A DNA stretch of 64,000 bases from Oikopleura dioica. Taxonomy: Eukaryota > Chordata > Appendicularia > Copelata > Oikopleuridae. Of the stretch, positions 37,191-48,880 are shown piece after piece. The notes under the pieces were generated by a model that saw only the letters and a program-made list of their open reading frames with translations, was not told where the DNA came from and ran no database searches. Position 1 is the first letter of the stretch, and every line of letters begins with the position of its first letter. Made by a program: the position numbers and the translations under genes. The stretch is from contig OU015568.1 in assembly GCA_907165135.1 (NCBI GenBank), forward strand, positions 9,556,501 through 9,620,500, given 5' to 3'.

Positions 37191-38092
37191 ATGAGCAACA
37201 AAAACAAAGACATCCGAAGCTTTTTCAAAAAGAAAACGTCTCCACCCGAGGGCTCCCAAGAACCGGCTTCTGCAGCCCCGAAACCAAAGAAAAAAGTCTT
37301 GAAACAGGCGACGATTGAGAGTTTAGGGCGGGTGGTGGTTTTGAAGGAGATTGACAGATGCAAGAAAATTCTCGAAGACGAAACTTCTGATGTGGAGAGG
37401 ATTAAAGAAGCGATAGTTACGCTCGGAGCGAAAAATCCTTCAAGATTAGGGCTTCGAATGCTATTATTAGTAATCAAATAAGAAAATTCCGTTTTACAAG
37501 TTTGAGCCTTGCTAGAGAAATCATCAGAAAAACCGGTCTTGGCCATATTCTCAACGACTTCAGAAACCACCCCGATTCGGATGTTGCGGAAAAGGCCACA
37601 TTCGTTTACAAAAAGTGGAAGAACTTTTTGAAAGAGCGCGAAAGCAAACCCCTGATGAGAGTAAAAGGAGATCGGGCGACGGAAAAATACAGAAGCAGCG
37701 GCATCGACATCGTTTTCAATATTTTCAACGAATTGACCAAAGAATCCGATGAAGAAGAAATGCAGGAGCAAGAGGAAATTGAAGCAATGAAAGAGTTTAG
37801 AAGAGATTTGGCGGATAAAATTGAAGCAGCAGGTAAATACCCGTTTTTGATTTGCTGCTGGGAAAAATAATTATTTCTGATTGGTTAAAAAATTTTAGTG
37901 TATCGAAAAAATAAAAGTCTGGTTAATAAAAAATACCGCCGCCAGATGCGTAAACTCGCTGTGAAATTAAAAAATGAGCCCGACTACGCTGTCAAAATTC
38001 TCTCCGAAGAAATCTCTCCAGAAGATGTCGCCCAAGACTGCGTCGACATAGAAAACGGTGCAGGCAAAAGACAGGCACTTATTGAAATTTAA
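37191..38092 (+). CDS. PIP-box protein with TFIIS-like N-terminal and central domains
   Basis: It opens MSNKNKDIRSFFKKKTSPP. NKDIRSFF fits a PCNA-interacting (PIP) box and resembles the RFC1 N-terminus. Then follows a TFIIS LW-type helical bundle: ARE-IIRKTGLGHILNDFRNHP and DVAEKATFVYKKWKNFL. After an acidic linker comes a stretch like the TFIIS central domain: NKKYRRQMRKLAVKLKNE and SEEISPEDVAQDC. The zinc ribbon that TFIIS needs for transcript cleavage is absent. Intron 1 (37451-37500) fits only as GC-AG; intron 2 (37833-37898) is GT-AG. PCNA binding and a link between transcription and replication or repair are inference. HELQ two genes downstream fits that theme. About 260 residues. Confidence 0.65.
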
Positions 38093-38199
38093 GTCTGCAT
38101 TCAAACATTTTCTGTACCTTCATTTTCAGAAACTTCATTTACAATTCTTTCAACAGCCAATTTTCATAGATCGTCAAAGCTTATTCTGCGACATTCAGA

Positions 38200-40995
38200 A
38201 TGCTAGACTTTCCACCTCGGAATGCGAACGTCAGCGAAATGAACGAGACTTTGAAAAGTTTCCGTAACTTTCTGGGCAAACCTGGAGAACTGAGTTTTGA
38301 CCGCGCGATCTTTGTTAAATTCCTCAACCACCTTATGGACAATGAGCTGTCGATGGGCCTGATTGGACAGGTTTGGCACTACACTTTGAGAGACGAGAAT
38401 GTTCGGCGAAAATGCAAATTTACCGATCACACGAGAGAGCATTTACGAAAAGTCGCGCAAAGATGCTTGAGAAAGAGGGACAAAAACAGCAAGAAGATGC
38501 TGTTTATGCTGAAGGAAAAGACTTCTTGCGAGGCATTTGGAAAAGAGTTCATGGTGATAAATGTCAAAGCGTACATTCGGGAGGCCAATGCGAAGGAGAA
38601 TATGGAGGAGCTTTGCGAATATGTGAAAGGAATTGGTGAAAAAAAAACTTGTTTTCGGCAGCTTTTCGAACATTTTTTGACCATCGCAAAGACCTGAAAA
38701 CCGCAGTCTATGTAGAAACTCTTGAGCAATTTATCGATTCGCCAGCGACTCACCTTTTTCTTCAATCTGCTCGAACGCCAAAGCTGGAAACGCTGCTAGA
38801 AAAGTTTGAGAAGATTTCACTCGACTTTCTCGACAGCGACAAAAATGTCTTTCGAGCGATTGCACATTTGGTGGCGAAAGAATTGTCCATCGGCGAGAAA
38901 AAGGAGTCTGCATTTGAGCTTGTCCAGAAGTACTTCATTGCGACAGATCGAAAATCAACACTCTATCTTCTCACGCTCGCTCTAAGAATCGCACTGAACG
39001 AAAACAGCATCGTCAAGCTTCTTCTATCCGCGAACAAAGTCGTTTCCTCGGACACAAGAAAAGCGAACATGGCTCCATTCTGCATCGTGCTAGAAAACGT
39101 CCTCTCCAAAGAAGCCTTGGAATTCATCATTGAAAAAGCAGAGGGCCGATTTTGGCGAAAACATTTCAAGTCTTCCGACAATTCTGACTTTCAAGGATTC
39201 ATTTCCATGGCCAGTTCTCTTACCGTAAGTCTTCTTTTTTCGCCTCCATAGACTATGGACCATAGTTAGGGGGTCCACCGTGGGAAAATCGATTTTTTTA
39301 TCATCCTCGTATGGGGATGATTGACCCATATATATGACCCCCCCCTTCCCTGGCTTTTTATTAAAATTGGGCTTGACGGCCCGAAGGGCCGTCTCCCCCC
39401 CTTCCCTGGCTTTTTATTAAAATTGGGCTTGACGGCCCGAAGGGCCGTCTCCCCCCCTTCCCTGGCTTTTTATTAAAATTGGGCTTGACGGCCCGAAGGG
39501 CCGTCTCCCCCCCTTCCCTGGCTTTTTATTAAAATTGGGCTTGACGGCCCGAAGGGCCGTCTCCCCCCCTTCCCTGGCTTTTTATTAAAATTGGGCTTGA
39601 CGGCCCGAAGGGCCGTCTCCCCTTCCCTGGCTTTTATTAAAATTGGGCTTGACGGCCCGAAGGGCCGTCTCCCCCCCTTCCCTGGCTTTTTATTAAAATT
39701 GGGCTTGACGGCCCGAAGGGCCCGTCCCCCCCCTCCCCTGGCTTTTTATTAAAATTGGGCTTGCCGGCCCGAAGGGCCGTCTCCCCCCCTTCCCTGGCTT
39801 TTTATTAAAATTGGGCTTGACGGCCCGAAGGGCCGTCTCCCCCCTTCCCTGGCTTTTTATTAAAATTGGGCTTGACGGCCCGAAGGGCCGTCTCCCCCCC
39901 TTCCCTGGCTTTTTATTAAAATTGGGCTTGACAATGGCAGTGAATTCTTACCTTTCAAGTTTCGAAGTTGACTGAGTTGTCAGTTCCCCAACCCCGCCCT
40001 CACCCATTTTCTATTTAATTCGTATTGTTTTTTCTCGAACAATAATTATGGTTCCTTTTTATTTCTATTTTGTGTTTTTTTGACGAATTAAAAGTCAAAA
40101 TATCGGATGAAAAAAAAGTGTCATCGTCAGGAATCGAACATCTCGATTTTCAAAATTTAGCGATTTTAGAGAAAGAATTGGCTCTAGAATTTTTTGCCCC
40201 GGAGTGCCCCATCTGATTAACACACCAAAATGTAGCATTTTTTCTGTAGATTAAAATGATAAGGGTTTCCGCTTGGAGTCTTCTGGAGGATTTTTTTAAA
40301 ATACAAATTAGTGTTATCTCGAGCCTTCATTTGTTATTTTAGGGATGAAAAAGGGATTTTCGGATTTGGTCATAATGAAAAAGAATGATCCTCAGTATCG
40401 GTTGAATTCATTCCATCAATTTTTTTCAATGTTTTTAAAGGTTCAATTTTATCGAATTTTCCCACGGTGGACCCCCTAACCATAGTGGTCGTTGTTGATT
40501 TAAATTATGTTTTTTAGGTTTCGGAAGAGTTGAAATTCAGTGGTGACAGTGACGTCTTACTGAAAAATATCAAGAGATACAGTAACATGCACATTTGGCA
40601 TCGAGTATTTCTGATGACTGTAGCAAAATTGGATGTGGAAATCGCATCGCCTATTCGAAGAGTTGAAGACACAGAGCGTTTCCTCAGGTAGTTTTCCCTC
40701 TTTTGTTAACATCTCAATTTGTAAACTAAGAGACGCACAACGAGAATGGACACTGCCAATCCTTCCGAGCAGCACTCAAACTCTTCACTCTCAGCCTCTT
40801 CCAACAACAAGTTCGAATTTGAAGAAGCTCACTGACCGTCAACCCTCGCCTGCCCTTCCTCCATGCCATCTCTCTCGTCCATTCCGGCAAGCGATGTGTC
40901 AGATTGAAGGATACCTCAGGAACACTGCCCACAAAGAGAACAAAGAAGATATGCTCAGAAAACTCAAGGAGCTCATCGCAAAGTTCGAAGAGTAA
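38200..40995 (+). CDS. Unidentified helical protein with a transposon-filled intron
   Basis: About 490 residues, mostly alpha-helical by pattern. It opens MLDFPPRNANVSEMNETLKS right after cattcag|a. The exon continues to about 39234 (ends FISMASSLT). A 1283-bp intron (39235-40517) then leads to VSEELKFSGDSDVLLKNIKR, and a 43-bp intron (40688-40730) to the last exon, ending RKLKELIAKFEE. At an A9 run (38639-38647) one base must be added to keep the frame (GIGEKK to FRTFFDHRKD); a 26-bp intron is the alternative and is less likely. No domain recognised; HEAT-like helices are possible. It lies in the array between the TFIIS-like gene and HELQ. Confidence 0.6.
39261..40484. mobile_element. DNA transposon in an intron, carrying a satellite array
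   Basis: Terminal inverted repeats: gttagggggtccaccgtggg at the left, cccacggtggaccccctaac at the right. The left third is a tandem array (separate entry); the right half is AT-rich with no ORF. The element lies entirely in the intron 39235-40517, so the host gene stays intact. Confidence 0.8.
39339..39931. repeat. 57-bp satellite, about 11 copies, each with a perfect hairpin
   Basis: Unit: ttccctggctttttatta, then aaattgggcttg, then acggcccgaagggccgt, then a run of C. The 17-nt core is a perfect 7-bp stem with a GAA loop. Eleven ttccctgg starts can be counted, with small length changes in the C run and one variant copy near 39730. The last unit is truncated at ttgac. Confidence 0.95.
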
Positions 40996-41111
40996 ACTCT
41001 TGTCTAACTGTATAGAATATTTTAATTTTACACTTCAATAAAACTCCACGCCAACAGAAAACGGACATTTACGAGTTATAATTTCAGAAACATCTCGAAT
41101 TCGGACTTCAA

Positions 41112-43950
41112 ATGTCTAAAAAACGCCGAAGTCATTCCATTATGCAAAATGTTTCTAGCACCTCGACGCCATCCAGGCCTCGTCGCTCCAAAAAGCAAAA
41201 GGTCGCCCCTTCTTCTCTTCAAAAAGAAGCATCTGAGGAACGTCTTCCCTCGCCTATTCCAAAGCCAGAAGAATTGATAGTAAAGGAGCTCAAGAGCGAT
41301 GACTTTGACGATGATTTCTTCGACGATGATGACTTTGACACTTCGATTTTTGAAACGACAATTGAGAAAGTGAGCACGCAGATAAATTCATCATCTTTTA
41401 TCGACCCATGGGTCACTCCTCCTTCATCACAAGAGCCAGAAGAAGTTAACAAGCGCGATTTTCCACTTCTTCCAGCTCAGATGGATCAGTTTATGAAGAT
41501 CAAAGGCTTGAAGAGTCTGTATAAATGGCAAGATGATTGTTTGAGGATAAAAAAAGTGATAAAGGGAGCGAATCTTATATTTTCTTTACCAACTTCTGCC
41601 GGTAAATCTTTGGTGGCAGAGGTGTATCTTTTGCGACATTTGTTGGAAGGAAAGAATGGACTGCTTGTTTTGCCCTTTGTTTCAATCGTTCAGGAATGGG
41701 TATAAAACGGTTCTTTTATTCAACGAAAATCCTTAAAAATCATTTCAACCCGGAAATAGGAAAAAGTTGCGATGCTGAGTGCTTTGGCAACTGAAACAGG
41801 CCAAAAGTTCGTTGTGGAAGAATACGCTGCTGGAAATGGACGAATCCCGCCGATCAAGCGGCGTCAAACGCCCGCTTTATTCATCGCAACGATCGAGAAA
41901 GCTTCACAAATCATCAACTGCGCGATCAACGGAGAGGGCCCATGGATATCCTGCTGCGTTGTTGACGAATTACATATGATTGGCGAGGGAATTCGGGGGC
42001 TCGACTAGAAGCTGCTCTTGCTAAAATTCTTTTTGCAACGAACCAAGGAAAGGGGAAATGTCAGTTGATTGGGATGTCGGCTACTTTGCCAAATTTGCAA
42101 GACATTGTCGACTTCACCCGGGCCGAATTATTCACTTCCGACTTTCGACCGATCCCACTTACGCAGTACTTGAAACTCTCTCATTTCGTCTATCGAGTGG
42201 AGGATGATGGAAAGCAGATAATGACCAAATTCGATCGTCAAATCAAGCCACATGACCAAAAACTCGACCCTGATGGACTTTTGCCACTCGTTCTTGAAGT
42301 TATACCAAAACATTCTGTTCTGATCTTTTGCTCATCCAGGAGGAATTGTCAGAGCGTGATGAAGCTTCTTTCTGGGCAGTTGAAAATGGAAATGGTCCCG
42401 GATGACTTGGCGGAAAAGCGGGAGAAGCTCATAAACGATCTTGTCGAAGAACTTGATACTGTTGGTGGCGTTGATCCAGATTTCATCAATTCCCTGCGGT
42501 TCGGAATCGCTTTTCATCACGCAGGCCTTAGTGGACCAGAGAGAACAACGATCGAGGAAGGCTTTCGTGATGGTACGTTATGTGTTCTATGTTGTACTTC
42601 AACACTGGCGGCGGGGGTGAACTTGCCTGCGAGAAGGGTGATAATCCGCGCGTTGACGCAAGGGAGATCGATGCTTCCGATTTCTACGTATCGGCAAATG
42701 GCGGGCCGTGCTGGTCGAGCTGGTTTTGATACCATAGGCGAAGCATTCATCATCGCGCCGCCGAAGGATCGAAAACGATGCCTGGAACTTGTCGGTGGAG
42801 TAATGAACCCAGCAGAAAGCAAACTGGACATCCTTGTGTACGAAGTGATTCTTTCCGTTTTGCAGCTTGGTCTTGCCTTGACACGAACAGAATTACTCGA
42901 TTTCTTCACCAAGTTCACCCTCGTCGGCCTCCAGCGAGGAGAAAATTCGGACTTTGCGACACTCATTGAAAAAACACTCGTTCATCTTCAAGAACTCCAA
43001 GTGATTGTCGCCCGCGATGCAGAAAAGGATGGAGTGGTTATCGAAGACGAAATTGATTATTTGGTGACGCCGATTGGCAGGGCCAGTGTGGGCTCTGGAA
43101 TTGAGCTAAAGTATTGTAGGAATATTTGGAAACGGTTGGACACGGCGATGATGAATTTGAACGTAAAGAATACGCTGCAGTTGATAAGCTTGACGATCTC
43201 AGATGATGTTCTAGAGCAGTACAAGTACATGAGAATAGATTGGGATAGATACTATGAGGAGATGGAAGAAGTGTTATCTTCGCACGAAAAGTCTGCTATG
43301 ACTCTTATTTGCGGTAATACAAGGACCCTTTAACTCGTGATTGAAGTCTTTCAGGATCAAAGGGAGCAGAAAAGAAGGATTTAACAAAACGGATCAACAC
43401 AACACGATTGATTCAAATGCAAGCGAATATCGGGAAGATGGACGAAGACGAAAAAGAGACTTATTTCATCGGATACTTAACGCTTATTCTCCGCTATATT
43501 GGAGAAGGAGAGCACCCTGCAAAAGTCGCCCAAAAATTTGGAATCGATCGCGGGGAGATACAGTCGCTTTTCACGGCTGTTGTTTCCGAGTGCGCCCGAA
43601 TGTCGACATATTGTGCCCATATTGGTGAGAGTTGAGATTTGGCGACATTCTCATCGTTGATTTCAGACAAGAAAATGCAATTCTTCTCAGCACTTTTCGA
43701 CAAACTAATTATTCAACTTTCGTATTCTTCAACGCCAGAATTAATTGATCTTCTTAATATTCCTGGAGTGAAAATAGGCCGGGCACGACAACTGTTTTCG
43801 GCGGGCTACTGTAGGGTCGTAGATGTCGCCCAAGCTTCGGAACAAGAAATGAAGAGCAAAATCGATAAAATTAACGCTAGGCAGACGAAGAGCTTGATTT
43901 CCGCGGCGAAGAATTTGTTACAGGAAACAGGCCGATCAATTCGATATTAG
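41112..43950 (+). CDS. HELQ: HELQ DNA helicase
   Basis: Superfamily 2 3'-5' helicase of replication-fork and double-strand-break repair; it works with RAD51 paralogues and RPA. An acidic N-terminal region (DDFDDDFFDDDDFD) is followed by the helicase core: Walker A LPTSAGKSLVAEVYLL, DELHMIGEG (motif II), SATLPN (motif III), VLIFCSSRRNCQSV (IV), GIAFHHAGLSGPER, STLAAGVNLPARRVI (V) and QMAGRAGRAGFDT (VI). The winged-helix, ratchet and HhH part ends with LLNIPGVKIGRARQLFSAGY. Five exons with small GT-AG introns. At G5 (41995-41999) one base is missing, between GEGIRG and RLEAALAKIL. Otherwise complete. It starts 117 bp after the previous stop. Confidence 0.95.
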
Positions 43951-44143
43951 ATATTTTTATGACAAAAGGATTTGATCTGAAAACGCAGAAACTAGACGAA
44001 GCTAGACGCCATCAAAGAGATGGAGATGAATCTTCTTGATCCTCAGATTGCCTTGAATCCGCCTTAGATCCATTCCACCATCCTAATATACTGCCTCAAT
44101 TTTCAAACACTTCAACTCAGAACTTTTTATAAATATCTTCTGT

Positions 44144-44152
44144 CATTTTAGA
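44144..44152 (+). promoter_or_regulatory. Likely trans-splice acceptor before MGST1
   Basis: cattttag|a immediately before the ATG at 44153, in a 200-bp gap after HELQ. Confidence 0.5.
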
Positions 44153-44643
44153 ATGGAAGAGGCGTTCCACACATTCGGCTTCTATGTTCCGATTCTCGCC
44201 TTCAAAATTCTCATCATGTCTCCTCTGACTTCACGAGCTCGATACCGAGAAGGTTCTCTCCGATCGCCCGAAGACGCGAAATTCCGTCTTGGAACAACTG
44301 AAGCTGCCAAAGTCAAGCTTGCGCTAGAAGATAATCCAGAAGTGGAAAGAATCAGAAGAGCGCACAGAAATGACTTGGAAGCCGTTGTAAACTTTTTGCT
44401 CGCGATGGTCTTTTTCATCGTCAGTGGGGCGGAAGCCGGAACTGTTCGGAATACGATGTTGTTGTATACAGGCAAGTGGCCATTTTCCCATTTTTTATTC
44501 GAAATTCTAGTCGCTCGCTGCCTTCACACTGTTTTCTACATCAGAGCGACTCCTCAACCTTCCAGAGCACTATGTAACATGTTTTGCTCGCTCACTCATT
44601 ACGTTGTTTTGTTTATTTCACTGAAAAGATTCCTTTTCCACTA
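44153..44643 (+). CDS. MGST1: Microsomal glutathione S-transferase 1
   Basis: MAPEG-family membrane enzyme that conjugates glutathione and reduces lipid peroxides in the ER and outer mitochondrial membrane. Four hydrophobic segments surround the family hallmarks: PEDAKFRLGTTE, VERIRRAHRNDLEAVVNFLL (the ERIRRAHxNDLE signature) and HTVFYIRATPQPSRALCNMF. The intron 44471-44509 uses GC-AG ends (ACAG|GCAAGT); splicing it gives LLYTVARCLHT, which aligns with the family. Being a multiple of three, it could also be read through. About 150 residues after splicing, the usual length. Third from last gene of the proposed seven-gene operon. Confidence 0.92.
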
Positions 44644-44758
44644 GTCCAATCATTGCTCAAAGAAGTGCAACCGATTATTTTCGAATGATTGCAAAATCAT
44701 AACCTTCTTCAAATATAATGATTTAAAAGTAATTCCTCACATGTTAATTTTCTATAGA

Positions 44759-46083
44759 ATGAGCGCTCCGATCGGCCCAAACCCGATGAAAAGGGGTAAT
44801 TGGACGATTGACTCAAACAGCTCGAGCATCATGGGCCAGGCTGATCTGGAAACATTAGAACAAGACATCGGTCTCATGTCAACGCCGGACATGGTCTACG
44901 ATAAAAACTTCCTTGAGTTTGCATATGGCGATAAGTTCAAGCTACTGTTTACTGTCAAAGAAGCACTGAAGACTGTTGAAAAGGATAAATGCCCCGATGT
45001 CGAGGTTGCTGCTGCTGCTAATTGGGTAAATTTGACATTTTAGACTTCAAAAAATGAAAATTCATGGCGCCATTTAGAAAGACATTCAAAAAGAACGACC
45101 TACGAAGCGAGTGTATGACTGGACGTACAAAACTCGCTATCTTGGAACCAGGGTGGCTATTTTGGATTTGGGGGTCAGTTGGAATTGGATTGGATCCAAT
45201 CCAATAAGGTTTGGATGGAATTTGGATGGCCAGGGTACCGGCTTTTGTTGGGCAAAATTGGGCAATTGGGGGAAATTGGGGAATTGGATCCAATAAAAAA
45301 TATCTCGCTAAACTATGCAAAGCAGGGTCATTTTCATGATAAAATTGAACAATTTCGGATAAAAAATCATTGTTTTGGCTATGTTGATCCTCTTTTCGGA
45401 TAAAAACTTACTGTTTCGCTTCTTTTCAAAGTACTAAAAGCCTTGGAAAAATTGGAAATCCAATTGGATCTAATTGGAATTGGGGATTTTTGGGTAATTG
45501 GGTAATAATTGGATTGGGTTGGATTTTGGATGGATAGTTACGACTCAAAATTTATTGGATGGAAATTGGATGGCCAGACCCCAAAATTTTGTCCAAAATA
45601 GCCACCCTGCTTGGAACACCAGAGGGCAACTTCAAACTCGAACCTGATCCAGCTGCAAAAATAGACACGGACATGCTCCAGAAAAGGGAGCCGATCGAGT
45701 ACTACCGCGACATTCGTCTTTTCGACGATGAACTGGATGACAATGGCATGGCAACGCTGCATGTAAAGACGAGAGTCATGCCTTCTTGTTTTCTAGTGCT
45801 GATGAGATATTACCTCAGAGTCGATAGAGGTGCAGTAAAATCATAAACTTCTCGATCTGTAATGGATTTTTTCGTAGTGAAAGTGAAACTAAATGACTGT
45901 CGAGTTTTCCACAAGTTCGGTTCGAATGAGATCATCCGGGAATACACAGAAAAATCCGGCGAATGGGGCTACCTAACAACTACCTGTCGAGTCCCAATGA
46001 ATCACCTGACAACTCCAGAAGCTGTTGATAAGTTTTTAGACCTTGAATACAAATATTCCGACAGGATTCTCTTAGAGCAATAA
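44759..46083 (+). CDS. TIPRL: TIP41-like protein (TOR pathway / PP2A regulator)
   Basis: TIPRL binds the catalytic subunits of PP2A-type phosphatases and, in yeast, acts in TOR signalling. The ATG is at 44759, 1 nt after a tctatag acceptor. Family blocks: MSTPDMVYDKNFLEFAYG, YDWTYKTRYLGT, QKREPIEYYRDIRLFDDELD, KTRVMPSCFLVLMRYYLRVD, KLNDCRVFHKF and IIREYTEKSGEWGYLTT. Exon 2 is split by a 461-bp hAT-like MITE between LGT and NFKLE. A GT-AG intron 45153-45624 removes it with a change of PEG to RG relative to the pre-insertion exon. Other introns are ordinary GT-AG. The C-terminus is RILLEQ; the usual long tail is short. Confidence 0.93.
45149..45609. mobile_element. hAT-like MITE inserted in a TIPRL exon
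   Basis: Terminal inverted repeats cagggtggctattttgga / tccaaaatagccaccctg, with 8-bp target duplication cttggaac at 45141-45148 and 45610-45617. The interior is rich in ttggat/ggaattgg words. No ORF. Confidence 0.92.
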
Positions 46084-46137
46084 ACAACTTTCTTCTTCAC
46101 CCAGTTTCTTCCTTTTCTCTTAATATCTGCGAGCTTG

Positions 46138-48707
46138 ATGAGAAAATTCAATCCTGCAAAAAAATACGCTTCAGTATTTTCTGATTCCAGAATGCTTCGG
46201 TCAAATGCACCTTCTGTTTTGAATCGAAAACGAAATGATGAACCGCCGAGTGAAAGTTCTGTCTCCAACAGGACGAAGAAAAGACGAGTTGACTACCGCG
46301 AAATGGACGAAAACGAGGAAAACGAAGGGCTAGATGATGTCGTCAAGGATTATAACGAAGAGTTGAAAAGCGCTGGCGTCTCGGGATTCCACGAAATCAA
46401 GACGAACAAAAGCATCAGGGACGTGCACGAAGAATTCATCAAAAGTTGCCTTTCTCGTCCTTTCAAAATGGTGATCGCCGGCTACTACTTCAGTGGGAAA
46501 CCGTTGGGCGCACGAGCTGGCGGCATTCGAAGGCCACTTTACGACCCTGAAGACCCGCATGCGCTCATTTTCTACGCACCGCCGACTTTGACTGAAACAG
46601 AGAAGCTCAAGGTCGACCTGAGCAAATATCCCGTTCATGTGCTCCTTGACCCATTATTATCACGCGTTCTCAGACCTCATCAACGCGCGGGAGTCAAGTT
46701 TTTGTACGATTGCGTCACTGGAAAAGCCATTGAGGGATTTAATGGGTGCATAATGGCCGATGATATGGGACTTGGAAAGACTCTTCAGGTATGTTTTATT
46801 CAATAATTTTAAATGGACTCCTCTTATTGTGACGGTTATGAGATCTAATCCCAACAAAAACATCGATTGTTTTTCTAGTGCGTCTCATTAATTTGGACTT
46901 TGGTGCGGCAAGGGCCCGACTGCAAACCAATTGCTCCTCTCGCAATCGTTGTTTCCCCCAGTTCGCTTGTCAAAAATTGGCAAAATGAGTTCAAGAAATG
47001 GCTTGGCGAACGCGTCAATACAGTCGCCATCGACGGTGGCGGGAAAAAGGATATCGACAAAAAACTCGAAGCTTTCTGTTCTCAGCAAGTTCTCGGCCGA
47101 GTTCATACGCCAGTCATGTTCATTTCCTACGAGACATTTCGTCTCCACGCCAAAGTGATCAACAAGCGCCCAATCGGGCTGTTAATTTGCGACGAAGGGC
47201 ATCGCCTAAAGAATCCAGAGAGTCAAACTTACCTCGCCCTCGATCAGTTGGACTGCCAGCGTCGCGTTCTTCTCTCCGGAACGCCGATTCAAAATGATTT
47301 GCTCGAGTACTACTCTCTTGTTCACTTTGTGAATAGAAATCTTCTTGGGACTTCTGCTGAGTTTAGAAAACAATACGAAAATCCAATTTTAAAGTCTCGA
47401 GATGCCGATTGCACCGACAAGGAGAAGGAAAAAGGTCAACAGAAGATCAAACAGCTGCTAGAAGTGGTGAATAGATGCATGATAAGAAGAACGAATGATA
47501 TATTGTCGAAATATCTCCCGCCGAAAGTGGAGATGGTCATTACGATTCCTCTCATTGGGGGCCAAAAAGAAAGTTACATCAAATTTGTCAAGGAGAAAAA
47601 GAGGCTTTTAGATACTGAAGGAATAGGGTGGATTTTTTTAGTTTTTTCTATTGGCTGCGACACAGCCGCAAGAGTCATTTTTCCGCACCCTAGACACAGG
47701 AATGCAAGGCCCATCATCGTTACAGGCAATTACTGCGTTGAAAAAGCTCTGTAATCATCCTGCTCTCGTTTACCCACTCATCAATAATCCAGAATACAAA
47801 TTCTTGCAGCCATACTACAAAGATTATGATCCAGCTAAATTCGATCCAACTCTTTCCGGAAAGTTTCTTCTCCTCGATTTGATTTTGGCGGTGACCAAAA
47901 TGCACACTGATGATAAATTCGTCCTCGTTTCGAATTATACCCAGACTTTGGATACTTGTCAAGAGCTTTGTAAGCTGCGAGGATATGGTTATGTAAGGCT
48001 GGATGGAACCATGGCAATAAAAAAGCGTTCCAAGCTAGTTGCTGAGTTTAATTCTCCCGAGAGCAGCGACTACGTGTTCATGCTAAGTTCAAAAGCAGGC
48101 GGTTGCGGGTTGAATCTCATCGGCGCCAATAGATTGATTATGTTTGATCCTGACTGGAACCCGGCAAACGACGATCAAGCGATGGCCCGTGTCTGGCGAG
48201 ATGGTCAGAAAAAGAGATGTTTTATTTATCGACTTGTTGCGGCGGGAACGATTGAAGAGAAAATGCTACAACGACAATTGCATAAAAAGGCTCTATCGGG
48301 AGTCGTTGTTGATGCACAGGTGAGAGATTACTAAGTCGAAGTGACTCCTCTATGTCTTCAGGAAGCGGACGATGCGAGGCGATTCTCTTCGACGGATATG
48401 AAGGAAATCTTCAGCTATAAAGAGACCACATCTTCGATTCACGAGTCTCTCAAATGTAAAAGATGCCAGGGCGGAACAGAACGAAAGCCGCCACCGAAAA
48501 AGGGATCTGGTGATAGTTCCGATTTGGGCACTTGGAGTCATGCAACTCAGCGTAAGAGAAATATTCTTAGACAATGTAAATGACTTTCATTTTCTAATAG
48601 CACGATTCTGTCCAGACTTAGTGCTGAAGAAATCTTGGGAGCGTCAGAAAGAAATCGTTTCTTTTCTATTTCACCAACAGAGCCACGAACAAGTTGTTCA
48701 AAAATAA
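46138..48707 (+). CDS. RAD54L: RAD54-like homologous recombination translocase
   Basis: SWI2/SNF2 motor that remodels RAD51 filaments and drives strand exchange in homologous recombination. The N-terminal region has [18 protein letters not shown] and [20 protein letters not shown]. The motor has Walker [21 protein letters not shown] (motif II), [53 protein letters not shown] and [17 protein letters not shown]. The C-terminus ends [13 protein letters not shown]. Five exons. The third intron (47621-47699) has no GT donor in phase and fits only as GA-AG, giving DTEG|MQGPSS. 54 bp after the TIPRL stop. Length about 730 residues, as usual. Confidence 0.96.
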
Positions 48708-48880
48708 TATTTTGAAAACCTCTTTTTCTTTTCACTTACATTTTTCTGACTTCACATCATTCCTGCAGAAATAAATTAAAACTTGCCTCAGAATTTCAGA
48801 CCTGAATAATCTTCAAACTATTTTTAGATCCAAGCTAGAATTAGGGGGTTTAAATGGTTACGGCTGTTCCGAAAAGCTAA

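Noticed and set aside
38635-38660. 26-bp intron in the unknown gene
   Set aside because: Shorter than any other intron here; one missing A in an A9 run explains the frame better and fits the pattern of other losses.
39339-39931. CRISPR array
   Set aside because: Units are contiguous with no unique spacers, inside a transposon in an animal intron; it is a satellite.
47621-47699. Small transposon in RAD54L (agggtgg...ccgcaccct)
   Set aside because: The inverted match is short and no target duplication flanks it; treated as an ordinary GA-AG intron.
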